Assembly (NCBI GenBank): GCA_014529675.2
Contig: CP076040.1
Location: 1,860,001-1,924,000 of the forward strand
DNA from: Opitutia bacterium ISCC 52
GTDB taxonomy: Bacteria; Verrucomicrobiota; Verrucomicrobiia; Opitutales; UBA2995
DNA length: 64,000 nucleotides
Reading direction: 5' to 3'
The position numbers were made by a program, and so were the translations under genes. Positions 7,907 to 17,656 of the stretch are shown piece by piece; within the stretch, counting starts at the first letter, position 1, and each line of letters begins with the position of its first letter. The notes beneath the pieces were generated by a model. It was not told the DNA's origin and ran no database searches. It worked only from the letters and a program-made list of their open reading frames with translations.

Positions 7907-9130
7907 ATGCGCCTACTTGTTGTTCTAGTTCTATTGATGCAGTCCGTGCTCTTTGCGGGACCAATCTACGAATCGCAGCCGATTAATTACTATGACGCGC
8001 CTCTTGTGGATGAGGTGGCCAAGTTTTTTGAGAGCGGAGCAGAAGGCTGGCAATACAAAGGCCAATCCGGATTTCTGGAAGACTTTCTTAAGACCTTCGA
8101 TATACCAGCTGAGTCGCAGGTGCTGGTTTATTCAAAGACGAGTTTTCAAACTGGCAAAATTCGGCCGGAAAACCCACGGGCTATTTATTTCAACAAAGAT
8201 ATCTATGTAGGTTGGGTGCCCGGAGGTGATTTTCTGGAAGTCAGTGCCTCCAGTCCGACCACAGGGAATAATTTCTACTCCATCTCTGGTGCAGGCACTA
8301 AGCCTGAGCTGCTTCATGAGACGCATCGTTGTTTGCGCTGTCATGGGGGCTCCTTTACTCGCGATATTCCAGCGCCATTAGTGCGCTCGGTTTTCCCCGA
8401 CAGCGAAGGGCAACCCATCTTCAAGGCCGGAACTACCGTGGTAGATCATACGACCCCTTTGGAAGATCGACATGGCGGATGGTTTATAACCGGAACCAAA
8501 GATACCAATCGCGGCAATCTCATCTTCAATGAAACCGATCGCGGTGCGGACGAAGGGCGTGTATTCGATCTGTCAGATATTCGCGATATTGATTATCCGG
8601 GCGAGGGGAGCGATCTGGTGCCTATGCTCATTCTCGAGCATCAATCAGAGCTTCATCGTCTTTTGGCTCACTTGTCACTGCAAACTCAGACCGCTCTCTA
8701 TAGTCAGCGTAAGTTTGATGAATTACTGGGGCGGACCGAACGTCTGTCTGACTCCACTAAACGGCAAATTAAATCCGTGGGTGACAAGTTGCTACGCTAT
8801 ATGTTTTTTAAAGACGAAGCCGAGCTACCACGTATCTCGATTAAGAATTCTCCCTATGCACGATACTTCGATGGGAATGGACCTAAAGATAGTAAAGGGC
8901 GTTCGCTCTACGATCTTCGTTTGGCGGGACGTTTGTTTGAGATCCCTTTCAGTTACATGGTCTACTCGGATGCCTTTCAACAGCTGCCTGCTGAAGCGCT
9001 CGAATACCTTGCTTCTGAATTAAGGAATATCCTGGATCCAGATTCTGAATACGAAGGCTACGAGCACATTACCAAGCAAGAAAAAGTAGCGATCAGGCAG
9101 ATCTTGGAAGAGACGACGGAGCTTCTGTAA
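7907..9130 (+). CDS. Secreted protein of unknown function with one haem c motif
   Basis: A 407-residue protein not recognised as a known enzyme. Residues 1-18 form a Sec signal peptide (MRLLVVLVLLMQSVLFAG). A single CLRCH haem-attachment motif sits at residues 142-146, followed by an R-x-x-x-P-A-P-L-V-R-S segment and by HTTPLEDRHGGWFITG. The C-terminal half is helical and charged, without further cysteines of CxxCH type. Cytochrome-like proteins with one central haem in a long protein are known in Verrucomicrobia and Proteobacteria, but I cannot assign a redox partner. It stands alone between the sulfatase and a convergent VOC gene. Confidence 0.8.
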   Translation: MRLLVVLVLLMQSVLFAGPIYESQPINYYDAPLVDEVAKFFESGAEGWQYKGQSGFLEDFLKTFDIPAESQVLVYSKTSFQTGKIRPENPRAIYFNKDIYVGWVPGGDFLEVSASSPTTGNNFYSISGAGTKPELLHETHRCLRCHGGSFTRDIPAPLVRSVFPDSEGQPIFKAGTTVVDHTTPLEDRHGGWFITGTKDTNRGNLIFNETDRGADEGRVFDLSDIRDIDYPGEGSDLVPMLILEHQSELHRLLAHLSLQTQTALYSQRKFDELLGRTERLSDSTKRQIKSVGDKLLRYMFFKDEAELPRISIKNSPYARYFDGNGPKDSKGRSLYDLRLAGRLFEIPFSYMVYSDAFQQLPAEALEYLASELRNILDPDSEYEGYEHITKQEKVAIRQILEETTELL

Positions 9131-9149
9131 TGGGAGCACGTCTAGTTCG

Positions 9150-9530
9150 CTACATCGTGTCGTAAGTCTTTATCTCCAAACGATGTCCATCCGGATCATT
9201 AAAATAGATGGAATGAGAGATATCGTGATCCTGGAAATCGAAAGCAATGTCGCGATCCCTGAGTTCTTTTTGAGCCGTCTTAAAATCACTTTGACTCTCT
9301 GCGCGCAGTGCAAAGTGACTGATGCCCTTGGCGGTGTTGGGCTGGAGTCGTGACGTGTGCGATTCTGGGAAAAGCGCTATGGCTGTAGAACCGAGTTTGA
9401 GGAAAATGGGAACGCCGTTCCATTCACCTTGATAAATGTGTTCAAATCCTAACACCTGCGTGTACCAGTCTTTCGATCGTTCAGGATCCTGACAGCTAAT
9501 CGCTAGATGATCGATTTGTTCTAAATTCAT
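9150..9530 (-). CDS. VOC family protein (glyoxalase/extradiol dioxygenase fold)
   Basis: A 126-residue cytoplasmic protein of the vicinal oxygen chelate superfamily, with two beta-alpha-beta-beta-beta modules. Candidate metal ligands are His8 in IDHLAIS, a His in GISHFALRA and the Glu of DPDGHRLEI near the C-terminus. Members include lactoylglutathione lyases, fosfomycin resistance enzymes and dioxygenases; sequence does not decide among them. Its 3' end faces the haem protein gene with only 19 bp between stops. Confidence 0.8.
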   Translation of the reverse strand: MNLEQIDHLAISCQDPERSKDWYTQVLGFEHIYQGEWNGVPIFLKLGSTAIALFPESHTSRLQPNTAKGISHFALRAESQSDFKTAQKELRDRDIAFDFQDHDISHSIYFNDPDGHRLEIKTYDTM

Positions 9531-9565
9531 TTCTTGCAGTAGGACTTCATTCTTCAGCTATCTCC

Positions 9566-11500
9566 TCACTCAAAGCTAAACCACTTGAAGGGGATCGGCT
9601 TTTTCTCACTCCCATTGACGGAATAGTGCAGTTCCAAAGCATACTCTCGCGCGTGTTGGAAGTAATGGATTTCGATAGCGTGCTTTCCCTTGTCGAACCA
9701 CCCGGGCTCGCTCGAGGAGACTCGAACAGGGTGTTTCACTTCATCGGTAACAACCGCTTCGTTATCTATGAATAATATGATGCCGTCGTCAGATACGGTG
9801 GTGAAAGTGTAGTTGCCAGATTCGGGCAGTTTGATTTGTCCCCGATAAACCAAGCCAAATACCTCTTTCTTGTCGGCGGCCTTTAATGGATGAAGATCGT
9901 GTATGACCTTGGTTGTCAGGGGAGTCATGGAGCTGTAGTCCGGGACCACATTCCATCGGCCTTTTGATTCGTCGTATTCGTAGACATCGCAGAGCAATCC
10001 TTTACCAGGTTTGATCTTTTTGAATACAGCCGAGTCAATCTGGCTTTTGAAACCTTCGGGTGTAAACAGCTGCGCGTTTACCGTGGTCGACTTCTTTAAC
10101 TGAATGGGAGTTTTATAGATAGGGGATTTCGAGGATGGCTTGGAACCATCTGTAGTGTATCGAATAACTGTATTCGGCGGTGGTTCTTGAAAAGTGACCT
10201 TCTGTTGGTTTGAGAATACGGCCTGCTTGATTTGGGTGGCATTGAATACGCTATTCTCGATTTTAAAGCCGATAGTCTTTGAGATCTCCAGCTCAGGGAA
10301 TTTTTCAAGGTCGTAGCGAAAGGTGCTATCCATTTCCAGGACTACGCCATCGGATACCGAAAATGGGTGCGAAGCTTCGAGTGCGATTTCGATGGTTGTT
10401 TCGGAACCTGGAGCCAGGACTCGAGAAATGGTTTCCGGTTTTACATTAACCAGATGATTGTGGAAGAAGCGACCATCGACTTTTAATTCATGCTCTGAGG
10501 GGTTTTTGATTCGCAGGTAAGCAATTCCCTGCTTTACCGGATTATTGCCTTTAAGAAATACGCTGCTCTCAACCAACGAGCTTTGCACCAATTGGCTACC
10601 CCAAGTAGCGGAGGCGGTATTGGACACATCGTGTGGCAAGATACCATCGAGTCGTAGGTTGGCTAAAACAGGACCTTCGTCCGTCATCGTGACCCAGGTT
10701 ACATGATCAAATTGACCAAAGCTGTTTCCCAGTAAAGGGCTCCCGCCGCCGGTAGTAGCCAAGGTGTAATAGTTTGTGTTTTTGCGCTCGAAGTGACGGT
10801 AGAAATGTTGATGGCCAGCAAAGATAGTGTGCTTTCGGTTTTCGAGGATGTTTTCCACCTTTTCAAAGTTCGTCTTATGGGGATAAGTCCAAAGCGGGTG
10901 ATGGATAAAAACCATGGTCCAACGCACGTCTTGATGCTCTTCGAGCACTTGCTTGAAGAATTCGATTTGTTCCAGGTCGATATGCTGTTCCAATCCATCA
11001 TTGGAAAATATGGCGAGGAATAGCACATCCTTGTAGACATAGTAATAATAGGTGGGCCCTAGGCGCTTGTTCCACTGGCTGGTCATTTCTTCGGAGGTAG
11101 CGGCGTTGTCCTTATGCTTGGCTCGGATGTCATGATTTCCAGCCAGGTAGAAGAACGGCATTTTAAGTGGCTCGACCATTTCATCGAATTCGACCCACTC
11201 TTGTTCGATCTCTGCTTCGTTCGCTCCACCACCACGAATCAGGTCTCCAACCGACATGACAAACTCAGGCATTAGCCAGTTCAATTTCATGACGGCATCT
11301 TCGAATATCCCGGCTCTCGGGCTTCCAGTGCGGTCAGTTACGATGGCAAACTGAAAGTTGTCTGGATCGTTTTGGAACTCCAAGTTCGTCCAGGGTGTGG
11401 GACCGGAAGTTACCGAGGACTCGAAGGCCTCTTCTTCGTGCCCAGAAAGCAACGAAGCAAAAGACACAACTAAGAGAAGATAAAATTTCCAGGGTTTCAC
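9566..11500 (-). CDS. Secreted metallophosphoesterase with chitobiase-C-like and PA14 modules
   Basis: A 644-residue exported calcineurin-like phosphoesterase. After a signal peptide (residues 1-20) the metal-binding motifs follow in order: Asp56 in IVTDRTGS, GD at 85-86, GNHD at 121-124, a HH pair in FIHHPLW, and GHQHFYRH. Then comes a chitobiase/beta-hexosaminidase C-terminal-like module (TDGSKPSSKSPIYKTPI) and, at the end, a PA14-like domain (YTFTTVSDDGIILFIDNEAV) that often binds carbohydrate. This suggests action on phosphorylated or glycan-linked substrates at the cell surface, but that is inference. Single gene on the minus strand, transcribed towards the VOC gene 35 bp away. Confidence 0.85.
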   Translation of the reverse strand: MKPWKFYLLLVVSFASLLSGHEEEAFESSVTSGPTPWTNLEFQNDPDNFQFAIVTDRTGSPRAGIFEDAVMKLNWLMPEFVMSVGDLIRGGGANEAEIEQEWVEFDEMVEPLKMPFFYLAGNHDIRAKHKDNAATSEEMTSQWNKRLGPTYYYYVYKDVLFLAIFSNDGLEQHIDLEQIEFFKQVLEEHQDVRWTMVFIHHPLWTYPHKTNFEKVENILENRKHTIFAGHQHFYRHFERKNTNYYTLATTGGGSPLLGNSFGQFDHVTWVTMTDEGPVLANLRLDGILPHDVSNTASATWGSQLVQSSLVESSVFLKGNNPVKQGIAYLRIKNPSEHELKVDGRFFHNHLVNVKPETISRVLAPGSETTIEIALEASHPFSVSDGVVLEMDSTFRYDLEKFPELEISKTIGFKIENSVFNATQIKQAVFSNQQKVTFQEPPPNTVIRYTTDGSKPSSKSPIYKTPIQLKKSTTVNAQLFTPEGFKSQIDSAVFKKIKPGKGLLCDVYEYDESKGRWNVVPDYSSMTPLTTKVIHDLHPLKAADKKEVFGLVYRGQIKLPESGNYTFTTVSDDGIILFIDNEAVVTDEVKHPVRVSSSEPGWFDKGKHAIEIHYFQHAREYALELHYSVNGSEKKPIPFKWFSFE

Positions 11501-11605
11501 GGGATAGGGTTATAGATTAGCTACCCCGAACCTGGCAAATCTCCTGATCGAAAAATTGCGTAACTGTTACAAGGCGCATTACGCCCTGGTCATGCTATTC
11601 TAATC

Positions 11606-12811
11606 TTAAGCGGATGCTTCTTCCTCGGAAGCCTTTGGCTCCTTGAACACCAATGCGAAGAAGATCATTACGACTAAGGCCATCACTGCTGGGATGAACC
11701 AGAATTTTTTCCAGTCGATTCCGCCGATTTCGAGCGTGCTGGATTGCAAGGCTGCACCCATCACATAGGAGCCTATGAACATACCTACTCCATAGGTTAC
11801 AAAGCTTATGAAGCCCTGTGCGGAAGCTCGTATTTCCTCGGGAGCGCACTTGTCGACATAGATTTGACCCGATACGAAAAAGAAATCGAAGCAAATGCCG
11901 TGAAGAATGATACCGGCGTATAGCATCCATACCATCGATCCTGCGTCCGCATAGGCGAAGAGAACATATCGAATCGTCCACGCTAGCATTCCGATGAGTA
12001 GCATCTTTTTGATGCCCAAGCGGACAAAAAAGAAGGGCATGACGAGCAGGAAGAAAATTTCAGACATTTGGCCAAATGTCATTTTAGTACCCGTGTTTTT
12101 GATCGCCAGTTCCTCCATGAAAGCAGAGGTTTGCCCATAGTAAAATGTGAGTGGGATGCAGATCAGGAGGGAACTTACGATGAAGACGGCGTAGGAGCGG
12201 TCCTTCAGTAAAACAAGGGAGTCGAGTCCCAACACGTCGCGAATGGATACTGATTTTCCTTTCGCCTGCGGTGGAGTATTGGGAAGAAATAGAGAGTAGA
12301 TGGCCAAGGCAATTGAAACTACAGCAGCAATTTTGAAGATATTGGCGGAGACTTCCATATCGAGCGTTCCGATAAGAATTCCAGCGGCAATCCAGCCAAT
12401 CGTTCCTAGAACGCGAATACCTGGAAACTCTTTCCCTGTATCAGTCATTTGGTGGAACGAGATCGTATTAACCAAGGCAAGGGTAGGCATGAAGCAAATC
12501 GTGTGAGCGAGGAGAATCCAATAGAACGTTGTAGGATCCGTAACGCCTGCGACGATCCAGAGGAGAATACCACCCACTAAATGAAGGACCGCCAGCACCC
12601 GTTGGGCTGAGAAAAACCGGTCCGCGATCATACCAATAAAAAATGGCGAAATGATGCCACCTAGAGCGACTGTTGAAAAGACGGCACCCTGTTGACCCGG
12701 GGTGAAACCAATAGCACTGATGTAGGCTCCGATGAATGCATACCAGCATCCCCAGATGAAAAATTGGACGAACATCAAGGCTGAGAGCTGCGATCTGGTA
12801 GTTAGAGTCAT
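11606..12811 (-). CDS. MFS transporter, nucleoside:H+ symporter-like
   Basis: A 401-residue integral membrane protein with about twelve hydrophobic segments. The opening (RSQLSALMFVQFFIWGCWYA), the first long helix pair and the ADRFF loop after helix 2 match the NupG/XapB-type nucleoside:H+ symporter branch of the major facilitator superfamily, which is often expanded and of unproven substrate in Verrucomicrobia and Bacteroidota. The C-terminus is short and acidic (KEPKASEEEASA). It is monocistronic; no catabolic partner is adjacent, so nucleoside specificity is only a family-level guess, and sugars are possible. Confidence 0.85.
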   Translation of the reverse strand: MTLTTRSQLSALMFVQFFIWGCWYAFIGAYISAIGFTPGQQGAVFSTVALGGIISPFFIGMIADRFFSAQRVLAVLHLVGGILLWIVAGVTDPTTFYWILLAHTICFMPTLALVNTISFHQMTDTGKEFPGIRVLGTIGWIAAGILIGTLDMEVSANIFKIAAVVSIALAIYSLFLPNTPPQAKGKSVSIRDVLGLDSLVLLKDRSYAVFIVSSLLICIPLTFYYGQTSAFMEELAIKNTGTKMTFGQMSEIFFLLVMPFFFVRLGIKKMLLIGMLAWTIRYVLFAYADAGSMVWMLYAGIILHGICFDFFFVSGQIYVDKCAPEEIRASAQGFISFVTYGVGMFIGSYVMGAALQSSTLEIGGIDWKKFWFIPAVMALVVMIFFALVFKEPKASEEEASA

Positions 12812-13049
12812 TTGATTGAGTCGATTAGGTTGGTAATTAGGTAAAACTACGGTGCCTTGGGGTAATAAGACAAAGCGTTTTATGAACCGCGATAGTAGAA
12901 AGAAGACTAATTCCAGATGATAAGATCAGAAAATTTCCCCAGGGAAAAGACCTTAGTTTTAATCATACACCAAATTGTAACAGAATAACCATGACAAAGA
13001 GTTGTCAGGGCCTTCGACTAGGGTTTCGCTGTTACTTTCCCCAATTTAC

Positions 13050-13994
13050 ATGAAAAACGAAAGAACAGGACCTGGTTTTACCATACGTGCTATGCAGCCC
13101 GAGGAAGCTGATAAGGTGGCCGAGCTCATATACGAATCCACCAATCATTGGTATGAGACCCATGGGCATAATCGAATTTTTCGAGGAAAGTGGAAAGACT
13201 GCCGCATTTTTACAGATGTCTATGGGGATATTGATCCTGGCTGTTGCCTGGTCGCACTCACGGGCGATGAAACCATCCTGGGGTCCTGTTTCTACCATCC
13301 CAGGAAAACCCACGTCTCGCTGGGTATCATGAATACGCACCCAGCTATTGGTCGGAAGGGTGTGGCGAAGGCATTGCTGATCGCCATAATGGATATTGCC
13401 AAAGATCGGGATCTACCGGTTCGTTTAGTTTCCAGTGCATTCAATTTAGACTCTTATTCTTTGTACACGCGCCAGGGAATGGCTCCATTTGCTATTTATC
13501 AGGATGTGATGATCAAGGTACCTGAATCAGGGGTGGAAGTGGATTCCGTTCCAGGAATCTCAATTCGCGAGGCAAGAGCAGGGGATGAATCTACAATTAA
13601 TACCCTGGAAGGTGAAATCTGGCAAACTTCCAGGCAGGGTGACTGGGCTTATTTTATCGAAAACAAACGAGGTATCTGGCACTCAACGGTGGCCGAGGAT
13701 GCATCTGGCACGGTGGTAGGAGCTTTGGTCTCGGTTGCCCATCCAGGGAGTAATATGCTTGGACCAGGCCTGGCTCAATCTCCTCAGATCGCCACAGCGC
13801 TCATTCAAACTGAGTTGAACAACCATAAGGGAAAAAGCCCTGTATTTCTTCTCCCGGCTAACAATCGTGAATTAGTCGGTGCCATGTATGCACTTGGAGC
13901 TAGAAATTGTGAAATGCATGTGGGGCAAGTATTGGGCGAGGCTCCTGAGATCAAAGGCATTGTAATGCCGACCTTCATGCCGGAGACGGCGTAG
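13050..13994 (+). CDS. Tandem-domain GNAT acetyltransferase-like protein
   Basis: About 314 residues. The N-terminal half is a GNAT domain (FTIRAMQPEEADKVAELI, then the acetyl-CoA loop IGRKGVAKALL), with the helix-strand end SYSLYTRQGM. The second half starts again as a GNAT-like unit (ISIREARAGDESTINTL) but lacks a clear acetyl-CoA loop, so only the first copy may be active. I used the ATG at 13050; an upstream in-frame TTG at 13002 would add sixteen residues of no conserved character. Substrate unknown. It converges with the gamma-glutamyltransferase gene across a short GTCCTC-rich spacer. Confidence 0.8.
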   Translation: MKNERTGPGFTIRAMQPEEADKVAELIYESTNHWYETHGHNRIFRGKWKDCRIFTDVYGDIDPGCCLVALTGDETILGSCFYHPRKTHVSLGIMNTHPAIGRKGVAKALLIAIMDIAKDRDLPVRLVSSAFNLDSYSLYTRQGMAPFAIYQDVMIKVPESGVEVDSVPGISIREARAGDESTINTLEGEIWQTSRQGDWAYFIENKRGIWHSTVAEDASGTVVGALVSVAHPGSNMLGPGLAQSPQIATALIQTELNNHKGKSPVFLLPANNRELVGAMYALGARNCEMHVGQVLGEAPEIKGIVMPTFMPETA

Positions 13995-14007
13995 TTTGGG
14001 GCTGATA

Positions 14008-14073
14008 GAGGAAGAATGAAACTTAAAGGTCCTCCTCATCCTCGTTCTCGAAACAAATAAAGTAAGAGGAAGA
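14008..14073. repeat. GTCCTC-type repeat between convergent genes
   Basis: Contains GAGGAAGA at 14009 and again near 14066, flanking GGTCCTCCTCATCCTCG at 14029-14045. It resembles the GTCCTC arms at 5753, 33834 and 39405 but lacks a strong internal hairpin. It may be a decayed copy. Confidence 0.4.
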
Positions 14074-14074
14074 T

Positions 14075-15664
14075 TTATACTATTCCCGCGTACCCATCCT
14101 TTCGGTGGTCGCTGCTGCCACAATAGCCGGATGAAAGTTTGAAGACACCTTGGTGTCCTCCGTAGAGGGTTGGATCATCACTGCTGGTTACTCGGTGACC
14201 CCGGTGTTTGAGCTCCTCAATGATCTGAGGATCGAACCCTTCTTCGAAGACGATCTCAAAATCGGGGGTAACTATCCAGCGCGGAGCATTTGAGGAAGCT
14301 TGTGGATTCCATTCGTTATCCAGGATACGGCTCAGGACCTGGACATGACCTTGAGGTTGCATGTGTCCACCCATTACGCCGAAGGAAAAAAGTGGATCCT
14401 TGCCTTTAGTGACCATGGCGGGAATGATGGTGTGGAAGGGGCGTTTTCCTGGAGCCAGCTCGTTAGGATGACCAGGGGTAAGTGAAAATCCACCGCCGCG
14501 GTTCTGAAGGGAAATTCCTGTACCCGGTACCACAATACCAGAACCGAAACCCATGTAGTTGGACTGGATGAGTGAGATCATTGTCCCGTCTTTATCAGCC
14601 GCCGACAGGTAAACCGTACCATGGTCCTGGAAATGAGTAGGTTCCGGACTGCTCGCAAATTTCATGGATATGGATTGGGCACGGTTCTTGAGGTAGTCTG
14701 AATCAAGCACCTGGAAGGCATTGGGGTTCCACGATTCCGGATCGCAGATATGTTGGAAGCCTTCGGCGAAGCCTACCTTTATTGCTTCGATTTGTACATG
14801 GATCGAATCGGATGAATTGGGATCCCATTTTCCTAGAGGAAATTCCTGGAGTATACCAAAGGCGATTAGGGCAACCAATCCTTGTCCGTTCGGTGGGATT
14901 TCGTGGATGCGGAATCCTCGGTAATCAATCGATATCGGGTCAGTCCAGAATGCTTCATGGGACTCAAGGTCATCTTCGCTGAGCCAACCACCGGTGGCAC
15001 TTGCATGAGCGGAGATTTTTTTTGCTAAGGAGCCGCGATAGAATGATTCACCGTATGTATCAGCGATTTCTTGGAGCGTATCTGCTTGTGCGGGGTTTTT
15101 GAATACGGATCCAGCTTGCGGCTCAAATCCTTCAGGAAGAAATGTGCTTTGGAATTCAGGGAACACGGCAAAGGTTTTACGAGCTGCACAAAATCTTATG
15201 GCAACTTTAGCGCCCAAAGGAAATCCATTTCGAGCATGCTCGATAGCCGATTCAAATAATCCCTGGAAAGAGCCACTGCCAAAACGTTTGTGAAGTTCTA
15301 CCCACTGACTTACTGCTCCGGGTGTGGTCACGGTATCCCAGCCATGCTTAGGCATCGAGTCGAATTGTTTGAAATAGTCACGATCCCAACTCTTGGGAGA
15401 CTTCCCTGAAGCATTGAGGCCATGAAGCTTTCCATCTTTGGCGATGATTGAGAATCCATCGCTTCCAATTCCATTGGAACAAGGTTCAGTTACCGTGAGC
15501 GTAATGGCTGCGGCCAGCGCAGCGTCTATTGCATTTCCGCCTTTGCGAAATACCTCTAAGCCTGCTTGCGTTGCATGCGGCTCAGAAGTGGCGATGACAT
15601 TGTCACCATAGACAAGTTCTGGGTGTGGGTCGGCTGGATTTTGCCAATCAGAAAATTGGGGCAT
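14075..15664 (-). CDS. Gamma-glutamyltransferase family protein
   Basis: A 529-residue Ntn-hydrolase that would cleave gamma-glutamyl bonds (for example glutathione). The autoprocessing nucleophile is Thr350 in DHGTVYLSAAD, and the downstream GGHMQPQGHVQ belongs to the conserved small-subunit region. The N-terminal part has the usual AATSEPHATQAGLEVFRKGGN-like opening, written here as IATSEPHATQAG. No signal peptide is visible, so unlike E. coli Ggt this one is probably cytoplasmic. It is monocistronic on the minus strand. Specificity (glutathione, cephalosporin acylase-like or other) cannot be read. Confidence 0.9.
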   Translation of the reverse strand: MPQFSDWQNPADPHPELVYGDNVIATSEPHATQAGLEVFRKGGNAIDAALAAAITLTVTEPCSNGIGSDGFSIIAKDGKLHGLNASGKSPKSWDRDYFKQFDSMPKHGWDTVTTPGAVSQWVELHKRFGSGSFQGLFESAIEHARNGFPLGAKVAIRFCAARKTFAVFPEFQSTFLPEGFEPQAGSVFKNPAQADTLQEIADTYGESFYRGSLAKKISAHASATGGWLSEDDLESHEAFWTDPISIDYRGFRIHEIPPNGQGLVALIAFGILQEFPLGKWDPNSSDSIHVQIEAIKVGFAEGFQHICDPESWNPNAFQVLDSDYLKNRAQSISMKFASSPEPTHFQDHGTVYLSAADKDGTMISLIQSNYMGFGSGIVVPGTGISLQNRGGGFSLTPGHPNELAPGKRPFHTIIPAMVTKGKDPLFSFGVMGGHMQPQGHVQVLSRILDNEWNPQASSNAPRWIVTPDFEIVFEEGFDPQIIEELKHRGHRVTSSDDPTLYGGHQGVFKLSSGYCGSSDHRKDGYAGIV

Positions 15665-15784
15665 TTTGGCAACGTGCTAAATACGAGCACGGCTGACAAT
15701 CCTTAGGAATTTTTATGTTGCTCGAACTGATTCTTGTCAGCGGCCTTCATGTAGGCTTCATGGCCGTGGCTCCTTGGGGATTTT

Positions 15785-16261
15785 CTATAATTCTGCGATG
15801 GCCTGCAGTACCTCAGCTGCGTGTGCTTCTGGCTTCACTTTTGGCCAGATTTTGCGAATTACGCCTGATCCATCGATGAGGAAGGTTACGCGATGAGTGC
15901 CCATATACTCACGCCCCATGAATTTCTTCTCTCCCCACACACCGTAGGCTTCGACGATCTTTTTCTCACCATCTGACAAAAGAGTGAATGGCAACTCGTA
16001 TTTTTTGATAAATTTATCGTGCTTTTGTACTGAATCGACGCTGACGCCGAATATTTCTGCTCCGCTTGCCTGGAAGTCTTTCCAAGCATCTCGAATCCCA
16101 CAGGCCTGTTTAGTGCAGCCTGGAGTGTCATCCTTCGGATAAAAGTAAAGGACGACCGGTTTGCCCGCTAGATTATTTAATGAAATGGAGCCACCGCCAC
16201 TGGTTGCTGTTTTGAAGCTAGGAGCTTTATCTCCTTCTTTGAGTTTTAATTCGAGTGCCAT
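15785..16261 (-). CDS. bcp: Thioredoxin-dependent thiol peroxidase (Bcp/PrxQ)
   Basis: A 158-residue peroxiredoxin that reduces hydroperoxides with thioredoxin. The peroxidatic Cys49 lies in YPKDDTPGCTKQAC and the resolving Cys54 is five residues later, the pattern of Bcp/PrxQ. Length and the C-terminal THRVTFLIDGSG segment agree. The gene lies 15 bp downstream of the DUF1552 gene on the same strand, so it may be cotranscribed with the DUF1592/DUF1552 pair, although a functional link is not evident. Confidence 0.93.
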   Translation of the reverse strand: MALELKLKEGDKAPSFKTATSGGGSISLNNLAGKPVVLYFYPKDDTPGCTKQACGIRDAWKDFQASGAEIFGVSVDSVQKHDKFIKKYELPFTLLSDGEKKIVEAYGVWGEKKFMGREYMGTHRVTFLIDGSGVIRKIWPKVKPEAHAAEVLQAIAEL

Positions 16262-16276
16262 GGTGGCAAAAAATCG

Positions 16277-17653
16277 CTAGATGTTGCTTAGGCGTCCAGT
16301 CGAATCTCCGAAGGAAGGCAAATTTTGAACACCCATTTTATCTGCCATTCCCAGAAACATATTGGTTGCGGGAACGGACCCGTTCTTCACATAGCGCCCT
16401 GGGGTCAATTCACCTCCACCTTGTCCGGCTAGTATGATGGGAAGATTGTGGTGCGTGTGCCTATTGCCATCCGCATTTCCACTTCCGTACAAAATCATTG
16501 AGTTGTGAAGGATGGAATTACCGTCGACGTCGTTGGCTTCGTTCAGGCGGCTCAGGAAATTTGCGAATTGCTCCACATACCAATGGTCAATCTTGGCTAC
16601 CTTATCGATTCGGTCTTGTTTGTTTCTGTGGTGAGTCAGTTCGTGGTGCCCCTCGGTAATTCCGATTTCCTCGTGGGATCGATTGTCGCCATCGTGTGCC
16701 AGGATTAAGGTAGCGATGCGGGTAGAGTCTGTTTGGAAGGCCAGGAGCATCATTTCATACATGATATTGATGTGCTCACCGTGGCTGTATGGGACGCCTT
16801 CAGGAGTGGCTACCCCTGGGTCAATATTGGGCCCCAGGCGCTCCATTTGCTCAATGCGTTGTTCTACTTCTCGAACTCCGGTCAGGTATTGGTCGAGTTT
16901 ATCCTGATCGTGGTGGCCGAGGCGCTTTTGCATGCGTCTGGCATCGTCCATGACAAAGTCGAGGATAGACCGGCGATTGATCATACGCCGCTGTGCGTTG
17001 GCAGCACGTTCTCCGTGGGAGCCTTCTCCGAAAAGTCGTTCAAATACCTTTCTTGGATTTGATTCTGGAGCCATTGGAGTCGTTGGGGTTTTCCAGGAAA
17101 CGTTGTACTGATAGGCGCAAGAGTAGCCGGAATCACAGCTACCTGAAGCTCGAGCTTTATCGCAGGATAGCTCCATGGAGGGAAAACGCGTTTCGCCTCC
17201 GACTTCATTGGCAATAGCCTGATCGATGGATACGCCCGCCCTTATATCGGTAGAACTCTTTTTCAATCGAACGCCGGTCAGGAAAACACTATTTCCACGA
17301 GCATGATCTCCTGCGCCATCTTTGGCTCCGGTAGCGTGCTGGTGGTCGAGACCCTGAATGACCTGCAAGGAATTTTTCTGGGACTCTAAAGGTGAAAGAG
17401 TAGAACTCAGTTGAAAATCATTCTCAGAGTCTTCTGGCCACCATGAGGCTGGAATGGCTCCATTCGGGAAGGTAACAAAGGCTGTTCGCAGAGGTGCGCC
17501 TGTCGCGGTGGTGGCCATGGGGTGTGCTGTTTTGCTGGCCAGCAAATTGCCGGGTAGGGCCGATTGAAAAGTGGGAAGAGCGATGGCAGCGCCTAGGCCT
17601 TTAAGAAAGTGCCGGCGACTAAGGTTGTAGGATTGTGAAGATGAGCGTGGCAT
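16277..17653 (-). CDS. DUF1552 protein with Tat-like signal
   Basis: A 458-residue protein of the DUF1552 family. The N-terminus SRRHFLKGLGAAIALP is a twin-arginine-type export signal, so the protein probably folds before crossing the membrane. Family signatures include GDHARGNSVFLTG, the paired HHQDKLDQYLTGVREVEQRIEQ helix and HYNLPIILAGQGGG-like end (here HHNLPIILAGQGGG). No enzymatic activity is established for the family, although it is structurally reminiscent of DUF1501/sulfatase-type proteins. It begins 3 bp after the DUF1592 gene ends, so the two are one transcription unit; the same two families are linked again at 35480-39398. Confidence 0.88.
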   Translation of the reverse strand: MPRSSSQSYNLSRRHFLKGLGAAIALPTFQSALPGNLLASKTAHPMATTATGAPLRTAFVTFPNGAIPASWWPEDSENDFQLSSTLSPLESQKNSLQVIQGLDHQHATGAKDGAGDHARGNSVFLTGVRLKKSSTDIRAGVSIDQAIANEVGGETRFPSMELSCDKARASGSCDSGYSCAYQYNVSWKTPTTPMAPESNPRKVFERLFGEGSHGERAANAQRRMINRRSILDFVMDDARRMQKRLGHHDQDKLDQYLTGVREVEQRIEQMERLGPNIDPGVATPEGVPYSHGEHINIMYEMMLLAFQTDSTRIATLILAHDGDNRSHEEIGITEGHHELTHHRNKQDRIDKVAKIDHWYVEQFANFLSRLNEANDVDGNSILHNSMILYGSGNADGNRHTHHNLPIILAGQGGGELTPGRYVKNGSVPATNMFLGMADKMGVQNLPSFGDSTGRLSNI

Positions 17654-17656
17654 AAC

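Noticed and set aside
15720-15760. Possible further REP near 15750 (GTAGGCTTCATGG)
   Set aside because: GTAG is present, but the arms do not pair well enough to call it.
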